A stretch of 64,000 bases of DNA from Trabulsiella guamensis ATCC 49490. Its GTDB lineage: Bacteria > Pseudomonadota > Gammaproteobacteria > Enterobacterales > Enterobacteriaceae. Position 1 is the first letter of the stretch; each line of letters starts with the position of its first letter. The translations under genes and the position numbers were made by a program. Of this stretch, positions 26,561-35,423 are shown piece after piece. The stretch covers positions 62,001 to 126,000 of the forward strand of contig NZ_JMTB01000085.1 of NCBI RefSeq assembly GCF_000734965.1. The letters run 5' to 3'. The notes under the pieces are model-generated. The model was not told where the DNA came from. It saw nothing but the letters and a program-made list of their open reading frames with translations, and ran no database searches.

Positions 26561-26595
26561 AAAAATCCCCGCGTTGACTGCGGGGATTTTTTTTA
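26561..26595 (+). terminator. Intrinsic terminator after the old yellow enzyme gene
   Basis: AAAAATCCCCGC pairs with GCGGGGATTTTT around loop GTTGACT, followed by further T residues; 23 bp after the stop codon. Confidence 0.9.
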
Positions 26596-26880
26596 TCTCA
26601 ATCTGATTAAGAGAAAAAGAGGATTTCATACTTCAACGCTATTCTTATTTCATTTCTTTAACATGAAATAAAATATTTCACATAACCATAAATGAGTAAC
26701 GATAATAAATTACATTTAAGAATTTATATCATTTATAAAATGAATTCCACACACCGCCATCATGTTCATCACAAAAGCGCGCCATACCTGAATTACAGGA
26801 ATCTTCATTTGATCGCAATCAATTAACACTCTGCATTATCCCTTTATCGTTTATCACTGGATACCTTAGGGAAGCAGAGA
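26596..26880 (+). promoter_or_regulatory. Promoter region of the DMSO-reductase-type operon with consensus FNR box
   Basis: About 285 bp of AT-rich DNA without a gene. TTGATCGCAATCAA at 26809-26822 is a perfect TTGAT-N4-ATCAA FNR box, 58 bp before the first start codon, the position expected for anaerobic activation. No NarL site was identified by eye. Confidence 0.8.
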
Positions 26881-29310
26881 ATGAAAAATAAAATAAACGA
26901 GATTTTAAATAAAGAAATCTCACGACGGGAAGCGATGACGACAGCGGCCAAAATTGGTTCTGCCGTCGCGCTGAGTAATGCCATTACCTTGCCGTTTTCA
27001 TCCGTAGCACAAGCCGCAACACCCGCCGATGCCACCACCGGTGAAACCGTACGCCACAGCGCATGCCTGGTGAACTGCGGCAGCCGCTGTCCTCTGAAAG
27101 TGATTGTTAAGGACGATCGCATTGTGCGTATCGAACCGGAAGATGCCAGAGACGATGCGGTATTCGGCGAGCACCAGATTCGCCCTTGCCTGCGCGGACG
27201 TTCCAGCCGCTGGCGCGTATACAGCCCGGATCGTATTAAGTATCCGATGAAACGCGTCGGTAAACGTGGCGAGGGAAAATTCAAACGCATTAGCTGGGAA
27301 GAGGCGACGAAATTTATAGCCGATGAACTGACACGAATTACCGAGAAATATGGTCGTGAGGCCATATATTATCATTACCAGTCCGGAGCTTATTATCACA
27401 CACAGGGAACGCCAGCCTGGAAACGTTTACTAAACATTTCCGGCGGCTATTTAAATTACCATAATACCTATTCCACCGCCCAAATTGCGACAGCGACGCC
27501 TTATACGCACGGCAAATATGCCGGTAGCCATTTTACCGAAATCGCCCATTCTGATTTGGTGGTTTTCTTTGGTCTGAACCTGTCGGAAACCCGTATGTCA
27601 GGCGGCGGTCAGGTGGAGGAAATTCGCCGCGCGCTGGAAACCTCAAATGCCAAAGTGGTGATTATCGATCCGCGTTATACCGACTCGGTGATTGCTGAAC
27701 ATGCCGAATGGTTGCCGATTCGCCCGACCACTGACGCCGCGCTGGTCGCCGGGATCGCCTGGACGTTGATCAGCGAAAACCTGATCGACGAAGCAGAGAT
27801 CAACAAATACTGCGTCGGTTACGACAGTACCACCCTGCCCCCTCAGGCAGCGCCGAATGCCAGTTATAAAGACTACATTCTTGGCACCGGCCCGGACGGC
27901 ATTGCCAAAACGCCGGAATGGGCTGCTGCGATCACCGGACTTCCGGCAGTGCGCATCAAACAGCTGGCCCGCGAAATCGCCGGGGCGAAAGCCTGTTATA
28001 TCTGCCAGGGCTGGGGGCCGCAGCGTCACGCTAACGGTGAACAAACCGTCCGCGCCATCCAGATGTTGCCTGCGCTGACTGGCCACTTTGGTCTGCCTGG
28101 TACCAACAACGGTAACTGGCCATATGGCACGCCGTACGGTGTTCCGCTGCTGCCGACAGAAACTAACCCGATAACCACCTCGATCCCCTGCTATCTGTGG
28201 ACCGATGCCATTCTGAATCCGGAAAAGATGACCGCCACCACCATGGGGGTGAAAGGCGCTGATAAGCTGAAAACCGGTATCAAACTGATCGTGAATCAGG
28301 CAGGGAACGCGCTGATAAACCAGCACGGCAACATCAAGCGTACGCGCGAAATCCTGGCTGATGAAACGCTGTGCGAAACGATCATCGTGATCGAAAACCA
28401 CATGACACCCAGCGCAAAGTTTGCCGATATTCTGCTGCCGGAAACCAGCTACCTTGAAGCCGATGATCTGGTCGACAGCTCCTACGCGGCGGGTTCGCAC
28501 AACTATATGATCGCGCTGCAGAAGACGATCACGCCGATGTGGGAAGTGCGCAGCACCTACGATATCTGCGCGGATATCGCCGGGCATCTCGGTCTGCGGG
28601 AGAAATTCACTGGTGGCAGAACGCAGGCAGAATGGGCCGAGTTCCACTATCAGCAAATCAAAGAAAAACGTCCTTATCTGCCGGAGTGGGATGTTGCGAA
28701 AACCAAAGGGGTGATTGATCAGCAGGTCGCCACCAACAAGCAGAGCCTGGTGTTCGCCGATTTCCGCGCTGATCCGGTTGCCAGCCCGCTCACTACGCCA
28801 TCGGGCAAGATCGAGATCTACTCGCAGGCGCTGGCGGATCTGGCGCAGAAATGGACATTGCCGGAAGGCGACCGCATCCCGGCGGTACCGGAATTTTGCG
28901 TGGTGAAGGAGTCGCATCTTAATAAGACATTAACGGAGAAGTACCCGCTGCAACTGAGCGGATTCCATACCAAAGGCCATACCCACTCCACCTACACCAA
29001 TATTCTGGCACTTCACGAAGCGGTGCCGGACGAGGTGTGGATCAACCCGATCGATGCCCGCGCGCGTCAGCTGGAAAATGGCGATCTGGTGCGTGTCTTC
29101 AATGATCGCGGGGTTGTTGAGATCCCCTGCAAGGTGACAAACCGTATTATTCCGGGCGTGGCCGCCATGCCACAGGGTGCATGGACCCGCCTGGATAATG
29201 ACGGCGTCGATGTTGGTCGCTGCATCAATTCACTGACCAGTCATCTGCCCTCGCCGCTGGCGAAAGGCAACCCGCAGCACACCAATCTGGTTGAGATTAA
29301 ACGCGCTTAA
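26881..29310 (+). CDS. DmsA/YnfE-type molybdopterin DMSO-reductase catalytic subunit
   Basis: An 809-residue molybdoenzyme. A Tat signal (SRREAM at 14-19 and a hydrophobic stretch) directs folded export. Cys62, Cys66, Cys70 and Cys103 bind the [4Fe-4S] cluster in the DmsA spacing. The Mo-ligand Ser is likely in HNTYSTAQ. Signature stretches such as QGWGPQRHANGEQ and LPALTGHFGLPG are those of the DmsA/YnfE/YnfF group. It would reduce S- or N-oxides, or a related oxyanion, at the periplasmic face during anaerobic growth. Operon: A, B, C, chaperone, NapF-like. Length and operon form recall the extra dms-like operon of Salmonella (STM4305-4308). The true substrate is unknown. Confidence 0.9.
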   Translation: MKNKINEILNKEISRREAMTTAAKIGSAVALSNAITLPFSSVAQAATPADATTGETVRHSACLVNCGSRCPLKVIVKDDRIVRIEPEDARDDAVFGEHQIRPCLRGRSSRWRVYSPDRIKYPMKRVGKRGEGKFKRISWEEATKFIADELTRITEKYGREAIYYHYQSGAYYHTQGTPAWKRLLNISGGYLNYHNTYSTAQIATATPYTHGKYAGSHFTEIAHSDLVVFFGLNLSETRMSGGGQVEEIRRALETSNAKVVIIDPRYTDSVIAEHAEWLPIRPTTDAALVAGIAWTLISENLIDEAEINKYCVGYDSTTLPPQAAPNASYKDYILGTGPDGIAKTPEWAAAITGLPAVRIKQLAREIAGAKACYICQGWGPQRHANGEQTVRAIQMLPALTGHFGLPGTNNGNWPYGTPYGVPLLPTETNPITTSIPCYLWTDAILNPEKMTATTMGVKGADKLKTGIKLIVNQAGNALINQHGNIKRTREILADETLCETIIVIENHMTPSAKFADILLPETSYLEADDLVDSSYAAGSHNYMIALQKTITPMWEVRSTYDICADIAGHLGLREKFTGGRTQAEWAEFHYQQIKEKRPYLPEWDVAKTKGVIDQQVATNKQSLVFADFRADPVASPLTTPSGKIEIYSQALADLAQKWTLPEGDRIPAVPEFCVVKESHLNKTLTEKYPLQLSGFHTKGHTHSTYTNILALHEAVPDEVWINPIDARARQLENGDLVRVFNDRGVVEIPCKVTNRIIPGVAAMPQGAWTRLDNDGVDVGRCINSLTSHLPSPLAKGNPQHTNLVEIKRA

Positions 29311-29323
29311 GGAGTGATCTGAT

Positions 29324-29950
29324 ATGAAACAATATGGCTTTTACGTTGACTCCTCGCGCTGTTCAGGCTGCAAAACCTGCCAGGTCAGTTGTAAGGACAA
29401 TAAAGATTTAGATGTGGGACCGAAACTGCGCCGCGTATATGAATACGGCGGTGGCGAGTGGGTAAAAGAAGGTGACAGCTGGCACAACGATACCTTCGCC
29501 TACTATCTCTCCATCGCCTGCAACCATTGCGATGAACCCACCTGTACCGCAGGTTGTCCGACAGGCGCGATGCACAAACGCGAAGAAGACGGTCTGGTGG
29601 TGGTGGACGACAGCATTTGCGTCGGCTGCCGCTACTGTGAAATGCGCTGTCCATACGGCGCGCCGCAGTTTGATGCGAAAGCGAAAGTGATGCGCAAATG
29701 CGACGGTTGTCTGGACCGGCTGGCGCAAAATCTGCGCCCGATCTGTGTCGATTCCTGCCCGCAACGCGCGCTGGATTTCGGGCCGATTGACGAGCTGCGT
29801 GCAAAATATGGCAGCGAAAACGAAATTGCACCGCTGCCGTCCGCTTCATTTACTCGCCCCAACCTGATCATTAAACCGCATCCCAAGGCGAAAGCCAGCG
29901 GTGATAAGGCAGGCGCTATTCAGAATCTGCAGGAGACTCGCCATGCATGA
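29324..29950 (+). CDS. DmsB-type iron-sulfur electron-transfer subunit
   Basis: A 208-residue ferredoxin with four [4Fe-4S] cluster motifs: CSGCKTCQVSC, CNHCDEPTCTAGCPTG, CVGCRYCEMRCPYG and CDGCLDRLAQNLRPICVDSCP. It carries electrons from the membrane anchor to the molybdenum subunit and has no signal peptide of its own, travelling with the Tat-exported catalytic subunit. AAGGAG is well placed, 14 bp after the A gene. Its stop overlaps the start of the anchor gene by 8 bp (ATGCATGA), implying translational coupling. Confidence 0.92.
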   Translation: MKQYGFYVDSSRCSGCKTCQVSCKDNKDLDVGPKLRRVYEYGGGEWVKEGDSWHNDTFAYYLSIACNHCDEPTCTAGCPTGAMHKREEDGLVVVDDSICVGCRYCEMRCPYGAPQFDAKAKVMRKCDGCLDRLAQNLRPICVDSCPQRALDFGPIDELRAKYGSENEIAPLPSASFTRPNLIIKPHPKAKASGDKAGAIQNLQETRHA

Positions 29951-30719
29951 GTTACCTCTGGTATTTTTCACTGTCTTTACGCAGTGCGCCGTGGGCGCGT
30001 TTATTCTGTTGCTGATCGGTGGCGCGCTTAGACAGATCGAAGCGCGGCGCATGGCGATCGGACTGTTTGCGGCAATGTGCTTGTTTGGCCTCGGCGTGGT
30101 GATCGGCATTTTCCACGTCGGTCAACCTGCGCGAGCGCTGAACATGCTGTTCCGCGTGGGAGCGTCGCCAATGAGCAATGAAATCGCGCTCTCCGCCGTG
30201 TTCGGTGTGCTGGGTGGTCTCAGCGCGCTCGGGTTGCTGCTTAAGCGTGGTACGTCAACGCTGTTTGTTTCCCTCGCCTGGCTGGCGGCAGCGGTGGGCG
30301 TAGTCTTTGTGCTCGCGATCCCGCGTATTTATCAGTTGCCGACAGTTGCCACCTGGAGCTCACATTACACCACGACCATTATGGTGCTGACGCCGTTTAT
30401 CGGCGGCGGCGCGCTGGCGGCGTTCTTTGGCGCGCGTCGCGTGGGACTGTGGGTGTCCATCATCGCGATTCTCGCCAGTTTCTGTTTGTTGCCTGGTTAT
30501 TTGTCGACAATCACAAATGCAGACAGCGCGTTGGCATCAGCGCAAACAACGTGGTTCACTGTTCAGGGAGTCCTGTTAGCAGTGGGGTTGATCTGCGCAA
30601 TGGCCTACGCACGACGCAATTCGGGACAGCCGGTACTGGCGACCGCCGTGCTGGTGATCGTCGCGGCGGAGCTGGCAGGTCGTGTCGCTTTTTATAACTT
30701 ATGGACGTTACCGATGTAA
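29943..30719 (+). CDS. DmsC-type membrane anchor subunit
   Basis: From ATG 29943 a 258-residue protein with eight predicted transmembrane helices, starting MHELPLVFFTVFTQCAVGAFI, typical of DmsC. It binds menaquinol and passes electrons to the DmsB-type subunit. His at the end of helix-three region (GIFHVGQPARALNMLFRVG) is the family's quinone-site segment. The frame is open from 29901 but that part overlaps the B gene. Order and overlaps match a DMSO-reductase operon. Confidence 0.9.
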   Translation: MHELPLVFFTVFTQCAVGAFILLLIGGALRQIEARRMAIGLFAAMCLFGLGVVIGIFHVGQPARALNMLFRVGASPMSNEIALSAVFGVLGGLSALGLLLKRGTSTLFVSLAWLAAAVGVVFVLAIPRIYQLPTVATWSSHYTTTIMVLTPFIGGGALAAFFGARRVGLWVSIIAILASFCLLPGYLSTITNADSALASAQTTWFTVQGVLLAVGLICAMAYARRNSGQPVLATAVLVIVAAELAGRVAFYNLWTLPM

Positions 30720-30787
30720 CCAACAGGCAGCCAGCGGATGACTGGCTGCTGTCTCCGTCTGGCCGGGTCACAACAGGAGTGAATGAC

Positions 30788-31381
30788 ATGTCAGCCCATG
30801 CAGTAATGACGCGAATCCTCGGTGCACTGTTTTACTATTCACCTGAGCGTAGCGAAACCCGGGAGCTGTTGCAGTGTCTCCCGACATTACCTTCCCTTTA
30901 TTCGTGGCAAGATCCTGAGAGGATCACCGCGCTTTGCGAGGAGTGGCCACAACCTGACGAAGAGGCGTTGATCTGGCAATTTTCAACGCTTTTTGAAGGT
31001 CAGGGGGAAATGGTCGCCCCGCCATGGGGTTCCGTTTATCTGGAAAGAGATAACCTCCTGATGGGGGAATCCACGGCTATGTACCGCGCGTTTTTACAAC
31101 GTCACGGCATTGCTTTTGATGGCAAAGACAATGAGCCTGAAGACCAGTTCGGTCTGATGCTGCTCGCCTGGAGCGCGCTGCTGGAGCGCGGAAACCCGAA
31201 CGCTGCCGCCACCCTGCTGGAAGTGCATCTGCTGCCGTGGGCGCATCGCTATCTCGAGTTGCTCAAGCGCAATGAGATAAGCCCGTTCTATGCCCGTCTG
31301 GCCAGAGTCGCGACACTGTTTCTCAATGATGTTCAGCAGCGGAAAGCGCTGCGACCGGAGACCAGACGGCTATTTTTCTGA
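30788..31381 (+). CDS. TorD/DmsD-family maturation chaperone
   Basis: From ATG 30788, with AGGAG about 8 nt upstream, a 197-residue all-helical protein. The TorD-family centre is visible as PPWGSVYLERDNLLMGESTAMYRAFLQRHGI, then EPEDQFGLMLLAWSALLE. Such chaperones bind the Tat signal of the cognate molybdoenzyme and hold it until cofactor insertion. Its place right behind the A-B-C genes suggests it serves the subunit encoded at 26881. Its stop codon overlaps the next start (TGATG). Confidence 0.87.
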   Translation: MSAHAVMTRILGALFYYSPERSETRELLQCLPTLPSLYSWQDPERITALCEEWPQPDEEALIWQFSTLFEGQGEMVAPPWGSVYLERDNLLMGESTAMYRAFLQRHGIAFDGKDNEPEDQFGLMLLAWSALLERGNPNAAATLLEVHLLPWAHRYLELLKRNEISPFYARLARVATLFLNDVQQRKALRPETRRLFF

Positions 31382-31926
31382 TGAGTAAATCCGAACGCTA
31401 TTATCAGGAGTACCTTTCTCATCGTCACGTCAGTCGGCGCGGGTTATTCCGCGCCGTCGTCAGCGCCGCCCGCCAGGTTGCGCCGGGAACGCCGTCGGCC
31501 TGTCCCGTTATCTCGTTGCCACCCGGTGCGCTGCCTGTTGCCGAATTCAATGCGCAATGCACTCAATGTCATCTCTGTATCGACGCCTGCCCGATGGGTA
31601 TTCTGGAGAAGCACGAAAGCGGACTGCCGCAGCTCAATATTCAATATGCCAGCTGTGACGGCTGCAGACTTTGTATTGATGCCTGTGATGTCGGCGCATT
31701 GTTGCCGCAGACGCGATTTGATACTGGCCTGCGCCCGGTCTTCAATGCGAATTGCATCAACCCGGTTCGCCGCTGTAATCAGTGTGTGGACAGTTGTGCC
31801 TCACAGGCATGTACCATTGGCGAAACCTGGATGCCGGAACTGGACAACGAACGCTGTACTGGCTGTGGTGAATGTCTGGTTCAATGTAATTACGACGCCG
31901 TAACCCTTGTCCTCTCTGCCTTTTGA
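31381..31926 (+). CDS. NapF-like ferredoxin-type protein
   Basis: A 181-residue cytoplasmic protein with four Cys clusters: CTQCHLCIDACPMG, CDGCRLCIDACDVG, CNQCVDSCASQAC and CTGCGECLVQCNYD. The N-terminal SRRGLFR resembles a Tat motif but NapF proteins carry this and stay cytoplasmic. NapF helps assemble or activate the periplasmic nitrate reductase; here it most likely assists iron-sulfur loading of the DmsA-type subunit. It overlaps the chaperone gene by one base and ends the operon. NapF is unusual in DMSO-reductase operons of E. coli. Confidence 0.85.
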   Translation: MSKSERYYQEYLSHRHVSRRGLFRAVVSAARQVAPGTPSACPVISLPPGALPVAEFNAQCTQCHLCIDACPMGILEKHESGLPQLNIQYASCDGCRLCIDACDVGALLPQTRFDTGLRPVFNANCINPVRRCNQCVDSCASQACTIGETWMPELDNERCTGCGECLVQCNYDAVTLVLSAF

Positions 31927-32107
31927 AAAACAACAGAATATTCCCCTGGACTTTCCTCAAATTGTCACTTGCCATGCAGAAAACTTCAGTTACAATACCC
32001 AACATGTAGTACCATTTGTGACGTAATGACGCTACATCTAGCATTTCCTTGTTAAACATGTGCTTATATCGCGCCTGCGCATATTTTCACATTGAGGAGG
32101 TACTGCC

Positions 32108-32263
32108 ATGCGTACAGATGTCATTTCACACGGCAAGAACGATCAAATGATGCGGCTCGCATTAGAGCTAGTCAGTACTGAGCTGAAACGGAAAGTGACC
32201 ATCCCAGCGCTGACCGGCTCAGAACTGAAACAGTTGATGATGTGGCTTAAAGCGCTCAAGTAA
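32108..32263 (+). CDS. Small unknown protein, 51 residues
   Basis: An ORF of 51 codons preceded by a near-ideal ribosome site (GAGGAGG, about 8 nt before ATG). The product begins MRTDVISHGKNDQMMRLALE and ends LKQLMMWLKALK: soluble, Lys-rich, predicted helical, no signal peptide or Cys. I do not recognise a family. The strong ribosome site, own upstream region of 180 bp and good codon pattern argue that it is real. It could be a small regulator or adaptor; that is only a guess from size and charge. Confidence 0.65.
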   Translation: MRTDVISHGKNDQMMRLALELVSTELKRKVTIPALTGSELKQLMMWLKALK

Positions 32264-32410
32264 TACCGGTGCTTTAGAAGCCTTTGTTGTGGGAGTCACC
32301 AGACTCCAACGCCCTTGTCACCCCGCAATATTCGTGGTTCCATACCCGTCCGATTTATTCTCAGAATTTATTACATTAATAAATTGCCCGCTAATTTATG
32401 GAACGCAGAA

Positions 32411-32446
32411 ATTAAAAAAGAGAGCCATGACAGCTCTCTTTACTTT
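32411..32446. terminator. Bidirectional intrinsic terminator
   Basis: AAGAGAGC pairs with GCTCTCTT around a 7-nt loop. The leftward strand continues with TTTTTTAAT and serves the gene at 32483; the rightward side has a shorter T-rich tail (TACTTTT) for the small gene at 32108. Confidence 0.8.
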
Positions 32447-32482
32447 TAGCGCTGGGGTATTTTCCCCATTCCCTGTCTTGTC

Positions 32483-32767
32483 TTATTTTGCCGCTTTCAG
32501 CTGAGCAGTCACCTGCTCCATTGCATCCAGTGCGGGTTTACAGGCTTGCTCCTGAGATTCAGCCGGAAGTGCGGTAATTTGTGTTTTACTTTGCTCAAAC
32601 TGCGTTTTCAACGTATCAACTTGAGCTTTCGCTTCCGGATGCGCTTTCGCCATTTCAATAAAGTTTTCAACGGAGTCAAAGTACTTCTGGCAAGTCGGAC
32701 TCACATCAGCAGCATAAGAGGCTGACGCAGCAGAAACTAACAACACTGCTAACAATGCTTTCTTCAT
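32483..32767 (-). CDS. Small periplasmic protein of unknown function (DUF5339-like)
   Basis: A 94-residue precursor: signal peptide MKKALLAVLLVSAASASYA, then a mature helical protein of about 75 residues with two Cys (SPTCQKYFDSVENF and EQACKPALDAMEQV) that probably form a disulfide. The helices are rich in Ala, Gln, Glu and Lys. I associate it with the DUF5339 family but without certainty; no function is known. GAGG lies before the start and an intrinsic terminator lies 37 bp downstream, so it is a single-gene unit. Confidence 0.75.
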   Translation of the reverse strand: MKKALLAVLLVSAASASYAADVSPTCQKYFDSVENFIEMAKAHPEAKAQVDTLKTQFEQSKTQITALPAESQEQACKPALDAMEQVTAQLKAAK

Positions 32768-33046
32768 AATTCCCTCAGAGATAAATGTAGTGAGTCAGAA
32801 CACGTCATCCTGACAATTAAAATTCTATTTATAGCGACCTGTTATTTCCTTGTCGCATGTCACATTCCACATGAATATAAGAAAGCCAAAACAAAACTGT
32901 TATTTTAGGAATTTAGATCAATATTATTATTTAATTAGATAATCAAAGCGGCACTTTTGGTGAAATAAGATAAATAATCCTATCGTATTTCCTTTTCTGA
33001 TTTTTCTTTTCATCTTTTTTCTTATTGCCGCTCTGCGTTCCGGTGA

Positions 33047-34270
33047 TTATGCGGTGACAGGACGCCCCGCGATGATTCGGCTGTAGGTGTAAACGCTAAG
33101 TCCGCCGAGGATAGCGACAACGCCAAGCACCGTAAAACCAGGCACATACGAACCGCTCCAGGATTGCAGATACTGTACCACAAACCCGGCTGTCGTTCCC
33201 CCGAGACCAGCCCCCACGCCGTTAATCACCCCGGCGGCTGGGCCTACCGCTGATTTCTTCACGCTGGACGTAATAATTGACCAGATGTTGGTGGTGTAGC
33301 AGCTGGTAAACCAGGCGATGGCTAAGGTAATCAGCGCCAGTTTACCGAACGGGCTGTCAATGAACGGCAGTGCGATTAAAAACAACCCCGCCGAGCCAAG
33401 TCCACAGGCGGCGATAAGCCCGCGTTTTTGCGTTTTATCGCTGTACCACGATACCGGGATCGCCAGCAGAATTGCCAGGAAATACGGTAACGCGCTCGCC
33501 GCGCCTTGTGAAAATCCGCTGAACCCCAGTGACAGCACAGCCATCGGGATGAACAGCGTGATCCCCCAGAACAGCATGCCGTTCGCAAAGTAGCTGAACA
33601 CCAGTAACAGGAACGGCGCACCGCCAAGATCGCTGAAGCTGATTTTGCCGCCAGCAGGTTCCGGGTCAGCCGCCGGCTCATCCGGTGCAGAGGCTTTGTC
33701 CGGGCTATTTTTCAGGAACGCGAGGAACATTGGTACCACAATAAAGACACCCATGCCGCCAGTAATGTAGAACACCCATTTCCAGCCGAGGTGATCGAAG
33801 ATCGGTGTCAGGATGATGAAACCCAGACTCAACGCCAGGAACTGACCGTAAAACTGGATCAGGTTGGTACCACGGGTAATTTCGTCTTTATTAAACCAGG
33901 CTCTGGCGAAACGGAACTGTTGCGGCCAGTAAATGCCTTCGGCAATACCCAGAATGATGCGGAACGCAATCAGCAGCGCCGCCGAGGTGATCCACGCCGT
34001 CATGATCTGTACGACTGACCACAGGAACACCATGGTGACGATGGTGATTTTGGGATTCAGGCGGTTAGCGAGGAAGCCGCCAAAGAAGTTCGCCAGCGCG
34101 TAGCCAATCAGAAAACCGGTCAGCGCCAGGCTTTTTGTTGCTGCGCCATCAATGCCAAGCTCTTTCTCCATGCCGGGCAGCGCGATTGAGAGGTTTGAAC
34201 GATCAAGATAGGCAACAAACAGCCCCACCATCAGCGTGACGCCAATTCTGAACCATTTCGATGTAAACAT
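33047..34270 (-). CDS. MFS transporter, anion:cation symporter family (aldonate/uronate type)
   Basis: A 407-residue twelve-helix protein beginning WFRIGVTLMVGLFVAYLDRSNLSIALPGME, the ACS-family opening shared by galactonate (DgoT) and galactarate/glucarate transporters. A hydrophilic central loop (SPDKASAPDEPAADPEPAGG) joins the halves. It is the last of three genes (lacI-type regulator, dehydratase, transporter) and begins 12 bp after the dehydratase stop, so it most likely imports that enzyme's acid-sugar substrate. Confidence 0.87.
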   Translation of the reverse strand: MFTSKWFRIGVTLMVGLFVAYLDRSNLSIALPGMEKELGIDGAATKSLALTGFLIGYALANFFGGFLANRLNPKITIVTMVFLWSVVQIMTAWITSAALLIAFRIILGIAEGIYWPQQFRFARAWFNKDEITRGTNLIQFYGQFLALSLGFIILTPIFDHLGWKWVFYITGGMGVFIVVPMFLAFLKNSPDKASAPDEPAADPEPAGGKISFSDLGGAPFLLLVFSYFANGMLFWGITLFIPMAVLSLGFSGFSQGAASALPYFLAILLAIPVSWYSDKTQKRGLIAACGLGSAGLFLIALPFIDSPFGKLALITLAIAWFTSCYTTNIWSIITSSVKKSAVGPAAGVINGVGAGLGGTTAGFVVQYLQSWSGSYVPGFTVLGVVAILGGLSVYTYSRIIAGRPVTA

Positions 34271-34282
34271 TTTCTCTACCTT

Positions 34283-35407
34283 TTATTTCAGCGCGTAATG
34301 GTCAAGCATGTCAGGATCAACCTCAATGCCCAGTCCGGGTTTATGCGGCACCGTCATCACCGGACCGATAGCCAGATCCGTTAATTTGTCGCGAAAGATA
34401 TTGGGGGCGCGGTCAAGCTCCAGCCGCGCCGGCTCTTTCGCCATCCGCGGTACCGCCGTCGGGAGTGACGCCATTACATGCAGCGTGGCCGCCAGCGAAA
34501 TACCTGATCCCCACTGATGCGGATAACACTCAACGCCCCAGGCGGTAGAAAGCGCGGCAATGTTGAGGATTTCGCTGATCCCCCCGCAGGCCGCGACATC
34601 CGGCTGGGCGATATCCACGCAGTCGGCTTCGAGGAAACGGCGGAATCCAAAGCGAGTGAACTCCGATTCCCCGGCCGCGAGCTTCATCGGGAATTGCTGC
34701 TTAAGCTGGTGATAGGCCGCCGTGTCGTCCGGCAGAATGGGCTCTTCAAACCAGCTAATATCGTACTGCGCAATCGCCTGGGCAAATTTCAGCGCTTCGT
34801 GGGTGGTGTAGGCGCGATTAGCATCCACGGCAAGCGTGGCGTCAGGGCCTATCAGTTCACGCACGCGTGCCACGCGCTTAATATCTTCCGCCAGCGTCAG
34901 GGCGCCGACTTTCATTTTGAAATGTTGATAGCCTTCATCCAGCCCGTTTTTAGCGTCGATGTCGATTTGCCGGAAATCATCCGTCGGCGAGTAATAAAAA
35001 CTGGAAGCATAAGCGGTAATTGGTGTTTCGAGGTCAGCCCCCAGCAATTCGGCAATCGGTTTACCGGTAGCTTTGCCAAAAATATCCCACAGTGCGATAT
35101 CAATACCTGACAGGGCGGTAATGGCGATCCCTTTTCTGCCAAATTCTCGCGTCCGGTTGTACATCTCCTCCCAAATCACCCGGCGCTGTAACGGATTTTT
35201 GCCTTTCAACAGTGGTGCAAACAGCTCGTTAATTAATGCGGCGTTCGCCTGTGCCGGGCCAAAACATTCGCCCCATCCGGTGATACCTTCATCAGTTTCC
35301 ACTTCAACGATGCAAATTGCCCGTTTATTCCAGAACCATTGCGACATGCCAAATTTCTCTGGCAGCTCGTCGGTGATAACCCTGGTATTGATGGATTTAA
35401 TTTTCAT
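34283..35407 (-). CDS. Mandelate racemase-family acid-sugar dehydratase (enolase superfamily)
   Basis: A 374-residue enolase-superfamily enzyme. By my count the catalytic residues are Lys164-Met-Lys166, metal ligands Asp195, Glu221 and Glu247, and the Asp270/His297 dyad (QPDVAAC and ECYPHQWG), the same numbers as in mandelate racemase. This places it in the mandelate racemase subgroup, in which most members are sugar-acid dehydratases. GAGG precedes the start. With a paired ACS transporter and LacI regulator it would dehydrate a C5 or C6 aldonate or aldarate to a 2-keto-3-deoxy acid. No aldolase or kinase follows, so core enzymes elsewhere would finish the pathway. The exact substrate is not readable from sequence. 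Confidence 0.87.
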   Translation of the reverse strand: MKIKSINTRVITDELPEKFGMSQWFWNKRAICIVEVETDEGITGWGECFGPAQANAALINELFAPLLKGKNPLQRRVIWEEMYNRTREFGRKGIAITALSGIDIALWDIFGKATGKPIAELLGADLETPITAYASSFYYSPTDDFRQIDIDAKNGLDEGYQHFKMKVGALTLAEDIKRVARVRELIGPDATLAVDANRAYTTHEALKFAQAIAQYDISWFEEPILPDDTAAYHQLKQQFPMKLAAGESEFTRFGFRRFLEADCVDIAQPDVAACGGISEILNIAALSTAWGVECYPHQWGSGISLAATLHVMASLPTAVPRMAKEPARLELDRAPNIFRDKLTDLAIGPVMTVPHKPGLGIEVDPDMLDHYALK

Positions 35408-35423
35408 AATATCCTCTCATCCG

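Noticed and set aside
27643-28917. Leftward open frame of 424 codons opposite the DmsA-type gene
   Set aside because: Antisense shadow of a clear molybdoenzyme gene; composition is rich in Arg, His and Gln and no family is visible.
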